Shown: positions 44,239-52,601 of the stretch, in pieces
Numbering within the stretch: the first letter of the stretch is position 1
Layout of the letters: each line of letters starts with the position of its first letter
From: Bog-257 sp963834135
GTDB lineage: Bacteria; Acidobacteriota; Terriglobia; Terriglobales; Acidobacteriaceae
Reading direction: 5' to 3'
Assembly (NCBI GenBank): GCA_963834135.1
Contig: CAWIAN010000013.1
Coordinates: forward strand, 62,001-126,000
Length of the DNA stretch: 64,000 bases
Program-made: the position numbers and the translations under genes
The notes under the pieces: generated by a model
The model's input: the letters and a program-made list of their open reading frames with translations, nothing else
Told to the model about the DNA's origin: nothing
Databases searched by the model: none

Positions 44239-46794
44239 TCAGGGCTGAGTCAGGATGGTGTGATTCGGATCGAGCACTAACTGTTTCACTCCTGCCGGAG
44301 CGGGCAGGCTGAAGCGGGTCTCGCCGCCTTCGGCAAAAACACGGCCCAGATAAACCTGGTGCTCGTCGACCACTCCGTAAACCGGCACGCTGGTCACCAG
44401 ATCGACCGGCGCTGAACTTTGCTGTATTGTGCCGCTGGCCATGGTTCCGCGCGCAGTGTGGGAGAAGTGTACTCCCGACACCTCGAACTGCGGGAAAGCG
44501 ATTCCGTTTACCCAGCCATCGAAGAACCAGTCCAGCGACTTGCGGTTCTCGAACCACAACGACTTCGGCAGCACCTGCTCTACTGCGTCCTCGAAATCGG
44601 CATTCGTAATCTGCTTGCCCTGATAGTGATCGACCAGATTACGCAGCAGGCTGAGGAACGCGGCGTCGTCGCCGTTGGGATTCGCCTCGGTACGCGACGC
44701 GTCGCGTAGCATCCAACGCAGCATGTGAATCAGCCAGGTGCCGCGGCCGTACGCGATCAGCTCGTAACCATTCGGAAATTGCGAGGATGACAACCGGCTG
44801 CCCAAGGTCACAGGTCCGGCCTCGTACATGCGCCGACCTTCGCGCGTGGGACTGGCAAGAATCTCGCGATAGTTCTGCAGCGTGAGCTGAACGTCGGCCG
44901 GATGCGTGCGCTCGAGCAGCAGCAGCGAGCAGTAGTTGGCCAGCGCCTCCAGCAGCCACTGCTCGTGATAGCTGGCCCACGAAACCTTGTCGCCGTACCA
45001 CTGATGCGTCAGCTCGTGCGGCATCATCACTTCGCTGTAGATGATCGCGTCGGGCTCCGACAGGTTCATGGCGCGCAGCTGCGTCGGCTGCAGGTAAGCG
45101 TAGCTGGAGAGAAAGATCAGGCTGGGCCAGCCCTGGCTCTCGACGCTGGGATTTTCGGTGAGCGACAGCGTGCTGTACGGATACGGCCCCAGCATCTGCG
45201 AGAGAGCGGTCAGCGTCTCGGCGGCACGGTCGGCCAGCGCCTGCCCGGTGCTGGAAGGGTCCGCCAGCGGCGGCGGCATTGGCACCGGCTCAACCGTTCC
45301 CGGAGCGTGAGGCGACAGCAGCGGTGGGAAAGGGTTGGCAGAATTTGGAGACAATCGCTGCGACAAGCTTCCACGCGCGGCATATGCATCCACTTCGATA
45401 TTGCCCGACTTGGCCGAATTCTTTACATACTCACCCAGATTGAAGCCGGCGATCGGAATTGCCTGCTCGCTCACCCAGTGTCCGGTATAACCAGTTCCAT
45501 CGCGATCCAGCGACACGCGCCTGCCGGTTGCAATCAGCGTCCAGGCTTCGGGAAAGTGGAACGTGAGATCGTAATCGGCCATCGCCATGCCCCGGTTCGG
45601 ATACCATGTACCGCGCGCTCCGACGTAGAACAACCCTCCACCGGCATCCGACAGCACCGATCCCGCATAGGTGAAGCGCAGCGGAAAGCGGGCGCCTGGC
45701 AACAGCGGCGATGGAAACACCACGGCAATCGTGTCGTTGCCGCGCCGCGACAGCTCGCTGCCTTCTACTGCCTCGTTCTGGATGAACTCCAGCGGCTTGC
45801 CTTCGAACTCGATTTGCTTCACCTGGAGGTAGCGGGACAGTTCGAAGAGCACAACGCGCGCGCCGCCCTGCTTCACCTCGATATCGAGAGTGGCGTCAGC
45901 CGAGAGATTGCGCGAAGGGTCAATCGTGGTATTGATGGTGTACTTGCTGATGGAGAGAACGTGCGGCGTCCACAGCAGTCCCGAGGGACCTCCAAAGCGC
46001 GTATCCGAGAGCGGCGTCTTGCGCAACGAGCGCATGGGAAAGCTCATCCACAGGTCGTAAAACGACTGGTCTTGATGCGTCGAAGCGTTGCCCACGACGA
46101 TCTGTTCCGGACTGCGCGTATCGAAGAAAACGTCGAAGACGCCGTAATGATTGCCGGCGATGCGCGCATGTAGAAGCTGGTCGGGAACCGGCGGCGGCTC
46201 TCCGGGAGCCGCAACGGCCGGCGCACTGCTGAACGAGATGCACAGCCGCATGGCATCGATCTGCGCCAGATTGCGGGCGACGGCATCGTTACGCGTGGCA
46301 AAGTCGGCAGCGTCCTCGGGTGGGCGCAGAAACGGTTGCAGCTCCTTTGCCGTGTCGTCGTTGAAGCGCAGGTAAGCCGACGAGAACTCTTCTTCGAGCA
46401 CGCCAGCCTTGATGAACAGCCCCAGCGATGCGCGCTCCATGCGGTCCGGGGGGCGAATCAAGATCTCACCTTCGCCTTCAAAATAAGCGCCGGTCACATG
46501 TCCGTCGACCGACTCCGTGAAAGCGATCGTCCCATCGTTCAGCCAAATATGTACATCTTCGCGCTCGATCTCCGCTTCGCGAATCTTGTAGACCGCCCGC
46601 GGATCGAGACCCGCCGAGCGCAAGGCGCGATAGAGCGGCAGCATAGGAGCAGGCGCAGACGCTGCCGGAGCCGATTGCGCCGGTATTCGCGGAGCCGGCG
46701 GCAACGCTGCCCGTTCCTGCGCCGCGCCGCTGACAGCAAACGTCAGCAGCAGCAGGGCGAGGAAATACCTGCCGGAAATAGCCGGAAGCTTCAT
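44239..46794 (-). CDS. M1-family (gluzincin) metallopeptidase
   Basis: 851 aa with a signal peptide (1-25, ends GAAQ). A long N-terminal domain of about 270 residues precedes the M1 saddle domain. Zinc site HELTH (593-597) followed by exactly 18 residues and Glu616 ('QWLLEALA', the WLNEGFA counterpart). The exopeptidase GxMEN motif is missing; 'VESQGWPSLIF' stands at its place, so classical aminopeptidase activity is uncertain. Periplasmic or secreted. Start ATG 46794 with AAGGTGAG. Confidence 0.88.
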   Translation of the reverse strand: MKLPAISGRYFLALLLLTFAVSGAAQERAALPPAPRIPAQSAPAASAPAPMLPLYRALRSAGLDPRAVYKIREAEIEREDVHIWLNDGTIAFTESVDGHVTGAYFEGEGEILIRPPDRMERASLGLFIKAGVLEEEFSSAYLRFNDDTAKELQPFLRPPEDAADFATRNDAVARNLAQIDAMRLCISFSSAPAVAAPGEPPPVPDQLLHARIAGNHYGVFDVFFDTRSPEQIVVGNASTHQDQSFYDLWMSFPMRSLRKTPLSDTRFGGPSGLLWTPHVLSISKYTINTTIDPSRNLSADATLDIEVKQGGARVVLFELSRYLQVKQIEFEGKPLEFIQNEAVEGSELSRRGNDTIAVVFPSPLLPGARFPLRFTYAGSVLSDAGGGLFYVGARGTWYPNRGMAMADYDLTFHFPEAWTLIATGRRVSLDRDGTGYTGHWVSEQAIPIAGFNLGEYVKNSAKSGNIEVDAYAARGSLSQRLSPNSANPFPPLLSPHAPGTVEPVPMPPPLADPSSTGQALADRAAETLTALSQMLGPYPYSTLSLTENPSVESQGWPSLIFLSSYAYLQPTQLRAMNLSEPDAIIYSEVMMPHELTHQWYGDKVSWASYHEQWLLEALANYCSLLLLERTHPADVQLTLQNYREILASPTREGRRMYEAGPVTLGSRLSSSQFPNGYELIAYGRGTWLIHMLRWMLRDASRTEANPNGDDAAFLSLLRNLVDHYQGKQITNADFEDAVEQVLPKSLWFENRKSLDWFFDGWVNGIAFPQFEVSGVHFSHTARGTMASGTIQQSSAPVDLVTSVPVYGVVDEHQVYLGRVFAEGGETRFSLPAPAGVKQLVLDPNHTILTQP

Positions 46795-46880
46795 AAACTC
46801 ACCTTTAAGGATGCTACGGAAATGGTGCGGTTGTCACCTTCTGTGGGACGAGCGGCGGGATATCGGGTGTGAGCCTGACC

Positions 46881-47426
46881 TTATCGGCCGACACCGTAAT
46901 GCAGCATGACGACGCCGTCCTCGAATGGCTTGCTGGCGATCCTCTTCAAAGGCACCGTGCGATGGCGCGGCGCAATCAGCGGAATTCCTTCCCCAATGAA
47001 CACAGGAATCACATTCATCACGAACTCGTCGATCTCGCCTGCATCGAGAAACGAACCGATGATGCCTGCTCCGCCCATCATCCAGATGTTCTTACCTTTC
47101 TCTGAGCGCAGCTTTGCGGCAAATTCCGACACCGGCTGATTTATGAATTCAACGCCCGGAGGCGACGAGGCTGGAAGCGTACGTGTGAAGACGTAGTTCC
47201 TTACGCTCGTGTCGAACTCCGAGCCCGCGATGCCGCGCTTCTGGAACTCGAGCGCCATGTCGCAAGTCTTGCGTCCCCACAGAATGGTGTCGATCGATTT
47301 GTAGAAAGCGCCCATGCCGTGGTCGCCCTTCAGATCAAGATGCTCAAGCCAGTCGACATCGCCATCCGGGCGGGCGATGAAGCCGTCAGCACTCACAGCA
47401 ATGTGAACGATGATCTTGCGGGACAT
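46881..47426 (-). CDS. RibD/DHFR-like reductase
   Basis: 181 aa. Matches the RibD C-terminal (dihydrofolate-reductase-like) family: 'HIAVSADGFIARPDGDVDWL', 'TILWGRKTCDMAL', 'NIWMMGGAGIIGSFLDAGEI', 'DEFVMNVIPVFIGEGIPLI'. Probably an NADPH-dependent reductase in the cytoplasm; no riboflavin genes are near, so the substrate is open. Confidence 0.88.
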   Translation of the reverse strand: MSRKIIVHIAVSADGFIARPDGDVDWLEHLDLKGDHGMGAFYKSIDTILWGRKTCDMALEFQKRGIAGSEFDTSVRNYVFTRTLPASSPPGVEFINQPVSEFAAKLRSEKGKNIWMMGGAGIIGSFLDAGEIDEFVMNVIPVFIGEGIPLIAPRHRTVPLKRIASKPFEDGVVMLHYGVGR

Positions 47427-47471
47427 GGTTTCTTGCTCACGGCGGGAACCGCGAAGGACGAGCGATCCAGC

Positions 47472-48017
47472 CTAGTCGGGAACCGTGGCGCCGGAATTCT
47501 CCGCGACCACCAGCTTTTCTTCCAGTTCGGCGACATGCTCCATCAGGTAGTGATCGTAGCCCTTGAAGTTGCGCAGGCGATACAGGAACTCGCCCAGCAG
47601 CAGCAAGCGGCAGCAGACCACGACGATGAAGACCAGCGCGAGCGAGGTATCCAGGTTCGCATGGAAGCGGCTGTAGGCTTCCTCGACGCCGGCGCGGTTC
47701 GCCGAGCGGATGGCGACCACCTCCAGGAAGATGCCGCCCATGAACATCCCGATCAGCAAAAGAATAAAGACGAATGCCCGGGCGACGTGGACCAGCGTGT
47801 TGAACGAATTGTTATGACATTCACATAGATTGAACAGCTTGGAGTTGACGGAAAGCAGCCGTGCCTTCAAGACCCAGGTGCTCAGGCGCTGCGCCGGCAG
47901 GGACAAGAAGTGGCGTATGGTGTCGGCATAGAGGGCGACAAGCCCGCTGAAAATGACCAGCAACACCTCTAGCCAGAGGGCGTGGTCGTGCAGCCACCAC
48001 AGGAAATTATTCACCAT
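47472..48017 (-). CDS. Hypothetical small membrane protein
   Basis: 181 aa, not recognised. Hydrophobic segments at about 13-32, 80-105 and 125-150, with a charged C-terminus that may be coiled ('LMEHVAELEEKLVVAEN'). A CxCH stretch (NLCECHNNS) lies between segments 1 and 2. Starts at ATG 48017; the upstream zinc-ribbon gene on the same strand ends 64 bp before it. Confidence 0.6.
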   Translation of the reverse strand: MVNNFLWWLHDHALWLEVLLVIFSGLVALYADTIRHFLSLPAQRLSTWVLKARLLSVNSKLFNLCECHNNSFNTLVHVARAFVFILLLIGMFMGGIFLEVVAIRSANRAGVEEAYSRFHANLDTSLALVFIVVVCCRLLLLGEFLYRLRNFKGYDHYLMEHVAELEEKLVVAENSGATVPD

Positions 48018-48081
48018 CTTAGGGGCAAATATACCATGGAAACGGCAGGAAACGGCGTGACTTGGCCCCGACTATCATGTC

Positions 48082-48288
48082 CTAAATCTGCGTTGATGGT
48101 CTGGGGGCCTGAAAGGCAAGAGATTGCGGACACTCGTGAATCGTTTCAACGAATTGCACAAGTTTCACGTGAGGACTGGCGGCAACGAGCTGTCCGCAGG
48201 CCGGGCAGTAACTTGCGAGCAATTCTGCTTCCGGTCTGAGCTTGTGTACAACACGTTGGAAGGAAACTCCGCGATTGGTTTGCGGCAT
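48082..48288 (-). CDS. Small zinc-ribbon-like protein
   Basis: 68 aa from ATG 48288 behind GAGGGCC (about 48294-48300). 'SYCPACGQLVAASPHVKLVQ' followed by 'ETIHECP' gives Cys28-x2-Cys31 and His51/Cys53, a plausible metal site. From memory, many Terriglobia carry comparable 60-75-aa proteins. Its size and low-complexity tail leave some doubt that it is expressed. Confidence 0.5.
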   Translation of the reverse strand: MPQTNRGVSFQRVVHKLRPEAELLASYCPACGQLVAASPHVKLVQFVETIHECPQSLAFQAPRPSTQI

Positions 48289-48603
48289 GATGGCCCTCAC
48301 TAGGGGAGCGCAACGAGCCGCTTGATTGCGGTTTTAAGATGCGTTACCGATACTCTGAATGTATGCGCCTCGCTACCACAATGTCTGAGCTGGATTGCAC
48401 AGAGATGCTGAATCAGGAAAGCAGTTCCGCAAGCTCCCGATAGTCCGTAATCGATTCAGGGCACTACGGAACCTTCGCCGGCGCCGCCCAAACCGTGAAA
48501 AATCGTCGAATAACTTTGAATTCAACGATTTCCGCTGCCGATCGCGGCGACTTTTGGTATCCTCCGCAAGAACCGTTTTTCAGCCCTCACCCCGGACGTA
48601 CCC
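48289..48603. other. Intergenic region between divergent genes
   Basis: 315 bp between the divergently oriented zinc-ribbon gene and the receiver-like gene. AT-richer centre, no gene and no strong promoter pair recognised. Confidence 0.4.
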
Positions 48604-48966
48604 ATGAAGATCCTCATCCTCACCACCGACCAGGAACTCGCCTTATTACGTAAACGCGTGCTCGAAGCTGCCGGCCACCAGGTCACTCCTCTGATGACCG
48701 AGAAGGAAGTTGTCGAGGCGGCGGAAAAACATGTTCCCTTCGACATCGCCCTGGTGTGCCATCACCTGCCCAACGCCACCGCGCGAAAAGTCATCCGCAT
48801 CTTTCGCGAAAGCAAGCGCGACGGCAAGGTGATCTACATCAACCATATTTATGGTGAGTGGCCCGAGGTCGAAGCCGATCGCTACGTAGTCGGAGCCGAC
48901 GGCCCCGACGCCCTGATCAAGATCGTTGCCGAGAGCGGCCCACAGTCCGCGCCCTCTACGGTTTGA
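48604..48966 (+). CDS. Degenerate response-regulator receiver domain
   Basis: 120 aa, a stand-alone CheY-like fold ('MKILILTTDQELALLRKRVL', 'PFDIALVCHHLP', 'GKVIYINHIYGEW', 'DRYVVGADGPDALIKIV'). Canonical phosphorylation residues are lost: the acceptor-Asp position is Cys52, the Thr/Ser position is Asn80 and the conserved Lys is replaced by Gly. It cannot be a normal aspartyl-phosphate switch and may work as a protein-binding module. A TPR gene starts 9 bp later. Confidence 0.75.
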   Translation: MKILILTTDQELALLRKRVLEAAGHQVTPLMTEKEVVEAAEKHVPFDIALVCHHLPNATARKVIRIFRESKRDGKVIYINHIYGEWPEVEADRYVVGADGPDALIKIVAESGPQSAPSTV

Positions 48967-48975
48967 GGTAGCTTT

Positions 48976-49524
48976 ATGTCGAACCAAGCCGAGCAGGCCG
49001 CCGAGCGCGCGTTTGAGGCGCAAAAAGAACGACGCTACGACGACGCAAAACGTGAGTGGGCCACCGTCGCCGAACTCTCCCGGCAACAGGGCGACATATC
49101 TGAATTAGCCTGGGCCACACGTTGGCTGGGCGAGATCGAACGCAAGCTGCACAACCCCACCGCCGCCCGCCTGAACTACGAAGAAGCCGTGAAACTGTAT
49201 CGCGGACTCTCCGATCCCCTGGTCTTGGCGCACACCATTCGCCACCTTGGCGACGTCTATCACGAAGCGCGGCTGCCGGAGCTGGCCGAGCCTTGCTATC
49301 GCGAGGCCCTTGATGTCTATCGCGCCCATCCCGAAGCCTCGCCTCTCGATGTGGGCAACGCAATCCGCAGCATGGCCGTGCTCAAGAGCGAGCAGGGAGA
49401 TGTGGCCGAAGCACGCAAGCTCTGGGAAGAAACTCGACAGCTCTACACCGACGTTGGCGTGCAGGAAGGCATCGCCGAGTGTTCGACGCGACTCGCCCGT
49501 CTCGCCGCGCAAGCCGGCGACTGA
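48976..49524 (+). CDS. Tetratricopeptide-repeat protein
   Basis: 182 aa, soluble, no signal peptide. About four TPR units can be followed: 'AERAFEAQKERRYDDAKREW', 'TRWLGEIERKLHNPTAARLN', 'IRHLGDVYHEARLPELAEPC', 'IRSMAVLKSEQGDVAEARKL'. Likely a scaffold. Nine bp from the degenerate receiver gene, so probably co-expressed with it. Confidence 0.8.
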   Translation: MSNQAEQAAERAFEAQKERRYDDAKREWATVAELSRQQGDISELAWATRWLGEIERKLHNPTAARLNYEEAVKLYRGLSDPLVLAHTIRHLGDVYHEARLPELAEPCYREALDVYRAHPEASPLDVGNAIRSMAVLKSEQGDVAEARKLWEETRQLYTDVGVQEGIAECSTRLARLAAQAGD

Positions 49525-49776
49525 CGTCTGTGCGTCTCGCGTCATCTCTAACCCGCCGTAACTCTACTGCTCTGCGCGATCCTTCAAACCGCACCTCGTA
49601 TTGCAAAAACTCTGTTAAAGAAAATTTCATCCGATTGCGATTTATGCTGCAAGTTTGGTGCAAATCGTGCTAAAAACAATCCACAACTTTCGCTTGCGGG
49701 GCATTTTGTCACTTCGGCCCGGCAAGTCGGATGAGCTCAGATGGCCTGGCGCCAGCCGTCAGGTGGGGAGGGCCTC

Positions 49777-49884
49777 ATGGATCTGGTCACGATCGCCGTG
49801 GTAGCGATCATTGTAGTGAGTTACATAGTTGGTTGCTTAACCAGCTCGGTTGAGACAGAACAGAAATTGCCGCACCGCTACTAA
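49777..49884 (+). CDS. 35-residue single-span membrane peptide
   Basis: ATG 49777 with GGGGAGGG (49763-49771) at good spacing encodes a short hydrophobic helix (about residues 3-20, rich in Val/Ile/Ala), then a Cys and a polar tail (SSVETEQKLPHRY). A perfect terminator follows 21 bp after the stop, arguing that this is a real transcription unit. Function unknown. Confidence 0.5.
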   Translation: MDLVTIAVVAIIVVSYIVGCLTSSVETEQKLPHRY

Positions 49885-49904
49885 GCGCGGCCAAAACTTC
49901 TGAG

Positions 49905-49944
49905 AGGCGCGGAAGGGTTTGTACCGGTCCGCGCCTTCGCTTTT
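49905..49944 (+). terminator. Rho-independent terminator after the small membrane peptide
   Basis: AGGCGCGGA (49905-49913) and TCCGCGCCT (49928-49936), perfect 9-bp stem, followed by TCGCTTTT. The opposite orientation could also serve the ADOP array ending at 49953. Confidence 0.75.
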
Positions 49945-49952
49945 GCTGAAGG

Positions 49953-52601
49953 CTATTCCGCGCGCAACGCGTCTACGGGATTAATCGACGCCGCCCGCCG
50001 CGCCGGCAGATAGCTGGCCACCAGTGCCGACAGCGCCAGCAACACACTGACAGCCGCCAGCGTCGAGACGTCCCACGCCGCCACGCCAAACAGAAGCTTG
50101 CGCATCAGCGCCGCTGCTCCCACGGCACACGCCAGTCCGGCCAATATTCCGACTCCCGTCAGCCATCCGGCCTCGCTCATAATCAGCTGATAGACAGCGG
50201 CACGCTGCGCGCCCAACGCCATTCGCACTCCAATCTCGCGCGTGCGCTGGCTCACTGAATACGCGATCACGCCGTACAATCCCACCGCGCCAAGCATCAA
50301 GGCCAGCGCCGCAAAGCCGCCAATCAGCCAGGCCGACGAGCGATGCAGGTACGCCGCTTGCGAGTCGGCGATACGACGGCTCATCGTAGTTTCGTCGACT
50401 GTCGCAAAGTCGGGCGCCGATTGATGAATCGACGCCAGCAACGAAGGGATGATTGACTCCGGCGCCTGCGAGGTACGCACGATCACCGAGTAATAGCCAT
50501 CGGCATCCTGCTCGAACGGCAGGTAAATCGCCGGCCAGATCTCCGTATCCAGGGCGCCTTCCTTGACATCGTTCACCACGCCGACAATCTGACGCAACGA
50601 TTTCTTGGACAGCTCCGGATCGCCGATCTGCTTGCCGATGGGATCCTCGCCCGGAAAATACTGCCGCACCAGCGCCTCATTGACGATGGCGACACCCGGC
50701 CGATTAGCGTCGTCGGTTGCGGTGAAGTAACGCCCACTCACCAGTCGCGCGCGAATCGTCTTGAAGAAGTCCGGGGTGACGTCGCGTTCGTTGACTTCGT
50801 TGTGTTCGCCATGGAACGGCCGCCCGACGATGCGCATCCACGTCGTATTTCCGTTATAGGTCACAGGTAACAGCGATGTGAGAGCGGCGGATTGCACGCC
50901 GGGCAGCGCGGCAACGCCGTCCAGGATTTTTCGCGCGGGCGGCAGAAGCTGCTCATCCTTGTCGTAGCCGACATCGGGTGCCATTACGCCGACGGTTGCC
51001 AGATGCTCGGGATCGAATCCCAGGTCGACGTGCAGCAGGTTGTAGAAACTCTTGCCCAGTAGGCCGGCGCCCACCAGCAAAACTACCGCCGTCGCCAGTT
51101 CGATGACGACCAGGTTGGCCCCCATGCGCCGCCACGTCGAGCCGGCGTACCCACGGTTGCCCTCGGCCAGCCCCTCGCGCACATTGGCAAACGACAGCCG
51201 CAACATAGGAGTGAGCGAGAACAGAATCGCCGCCCCCACCGCAACTCCAGCGGCGAAGGCCAGCACACGCAAGTTCAGCCCGAGTCCTTGCAAATACGGC
51301 ATGCCCGCGAGCATGTCCTCGGGGATGAGGCGCAGCAACAGGCGGGTTACACCGTAAGCCAAGGCGATCCCGGCAGCGCTGCCGCCTGCCACCAGGACGA
51401 ACCCTTCCGTCATGAACTGCTGCACCAGGCGCGCGCGGCCCGCGCCCAGCGCGCCACGCACGGCAATCTCGCGCTTGCGGCTTTCCGAGCGCACCAGCAG
51501 CAGGCTGGAGACATTGATGCACGCGATCAGCAGCAGCAAGACGGCCCCGCCCAGCAGCAATAGCAGAATCGGCCGAACGTCGGTAAGGATGCTGTCGCTC
51601 AACAGCATGACGCCAGCGGTTTGACCGTGATTGGAAGCGGGGTATTGGACTTCCAGTTGTTGTGCGACTGTTTTCAGGTCGGCCAGGGCAGCCGAAACCG
51701 AAACGCCGTCCTTCAAACGCCCGATTCCAAATAGATTGTGACAACTTCTTCTCTTCTCGCAGGGACCTTCCGGCTGTAGAGTCGCCCAGAAGTCGGCGCG
51801 GCCCCGGGACGCGAACTGAAAGCTCTGCGGCAATATTCCTACCACAGTGTAAGATCTCCCACTCAGTGTGACCTGCTGGCCGATGACATCGCTGCGCCCG
51901 CCAAACCACTTCTGCCATCCGTTGTAGCTCAGGATCACCGCGCGGGCGGCCGACAAACTGTCCTCGCCGGAATAGAAGTCGCGGCCGAGGATCGGGGACA
52001 CACCGAGGGTGCGAAAGAAGCCGTCAGACACTCGTGCTCCTGGCGCCAATTGCAGTCCGGCCGAGGTCGTCAGGCCGTAGGCGCTGTAGCTCCATGCGCT
52101 CAGCGAATCCAGTGACCGGTTCATCTTCTTCCAGTCCCGGTAGTCCTCGTAGGAAAGATTGGTGTGCGGAAGTCTGGCCACGGCTTCATAGACGCCGACC
52201 AGCCGTGAGGGATCGCGATAGGGCAGCGGCTTGAGCAGGGCTGCGTCGACGAAGGCGAAGATGGCGACGCTCGCGCCCATGCCCAGCGCGAGTACAAAGA
52301 TCGCGGTGAAGGCGAACCCCGGATTCTTCGCCAGCAGCCGCAGCGAATAACGCAGGTCCTGCCAGACGCTCTCGGCAAAGGGCACAGTGCCGCGCTCGCG
52401 ATACGCCTGCCTGGTCTGTTCCACGCCACCCAGCTTCACCAGTGCCGCACGCCGCGCTTCTTCCGCGGTCATCCCCGAACGCAGGTTGTCGTCAATCTGC
52501 ATTTGCAGATGGCTTTCGATCTCGGCCGCAAATTCATGGTCACGCCGCGATTTGGAGAAGAGGCCGCCGAACCGTAGAAACCAAGTACGTAGAAGTTTCA
52601 T
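49953..52601 (-). CDS. ADOP-type (MacB-like) ABC permease, array copy 3
   Basis: 882 aa from ATG 52601 (earlier in-frame codons lie in the upstream gene). N-terminal module 'SRRDHEFAAEIESHLQMQID' and 'ARRAALVKLGGVEQTRQAYR', then the usual helix, MacB core, three helices ('RSESRKREIAVRGALGAGRA'), second core and C-terminal FtsX repeat ('QRTREIGVRMALGAQRAAVY', end 'PVDALRAE'). The stop of the upstream permease overlaps this start by 1 nt (TAATG). The N-terminal 100 residues nearly match copy 2: a recent tandem duplicate. Confidence 0.93.
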   Translation of the reverse strand: MKLLRTWFLRFGGLFSKSRRDHEFAAEIESHLQMQIDDNLRSGMTAEEARRAALVKLGGVEQTRQAYRERGTVPFAESVWQDLRYSLRLLAKNPGFAFTAIFVLALGMGASVAIFAFVDAALLKPLPYRDPSRLVGVYEAVARLPHTNLSYEDYRDWKKMNRSLDSLSAWSYSAYGLTTSAGLQLAPGARVSDGFFRTLGVSPILGRDFYSGEDSLSAARAVILSYNGWQKWFGGRSDVIGQQVTLSGRSYTVVGILPQSFQFASRGRADFWATLQPEGPCEKRRSCHNLFGIGRLKDGVSVSAALADLKTVAQQLEVQYPASNHGQTAGVMLLSDSILTDVRPILLLLLGGAVLLLLIACINVSSLLLVRSESRKREIAVRGALGAGRARLVQQFMTEGFVLVAGGSAAGIALAYGVTRLLLRLIPEDMLAGMPYLQGLGLNLRVLAFAAGVAVGAAILFSLTPMLRLSFANVREGLAEGNRGYAGSTWRRMGANLVVIELATAVVLLVGAGLLGKSFYNLLHVDLGFDPEHLATVGVMAPDVGYDKDEQLLPPARKILDGVAALPGVQSAALTSLLPVTYNGNTTWMRIVGRPFHGEHNEVNERDVTPDFFKTIRARLVSGRYFTATDDANRPGVAIVNEALVRQYFPGEDPIGKQIGDPELSKKSLRQIVGVVNDVKEGALDTEIWPAIYLPFEQDADGYYSVIVRTSQAPESIIPSLLASIHQSAPDFATVDETTMSRRIADSQAAYLHRSSAWLIGGFAALALMLGAVGLYGVIAYSVSQRTREIGVRMALGAQRAAVYQLIMSEAGWLTGVGILAGLACAVGAAALMRKLLFGVAAWDVSTLAAVSVLLALSALVASYLPARRAASINPVDALRAE

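Noticed and set aside
44902..46173. 423-codon plus-strand frame opposite the M1-like peptidase
   Set aside because: Arg/Gln/His-rich antisense frame with no signature, while the minus-strand frame has a full zinc site.
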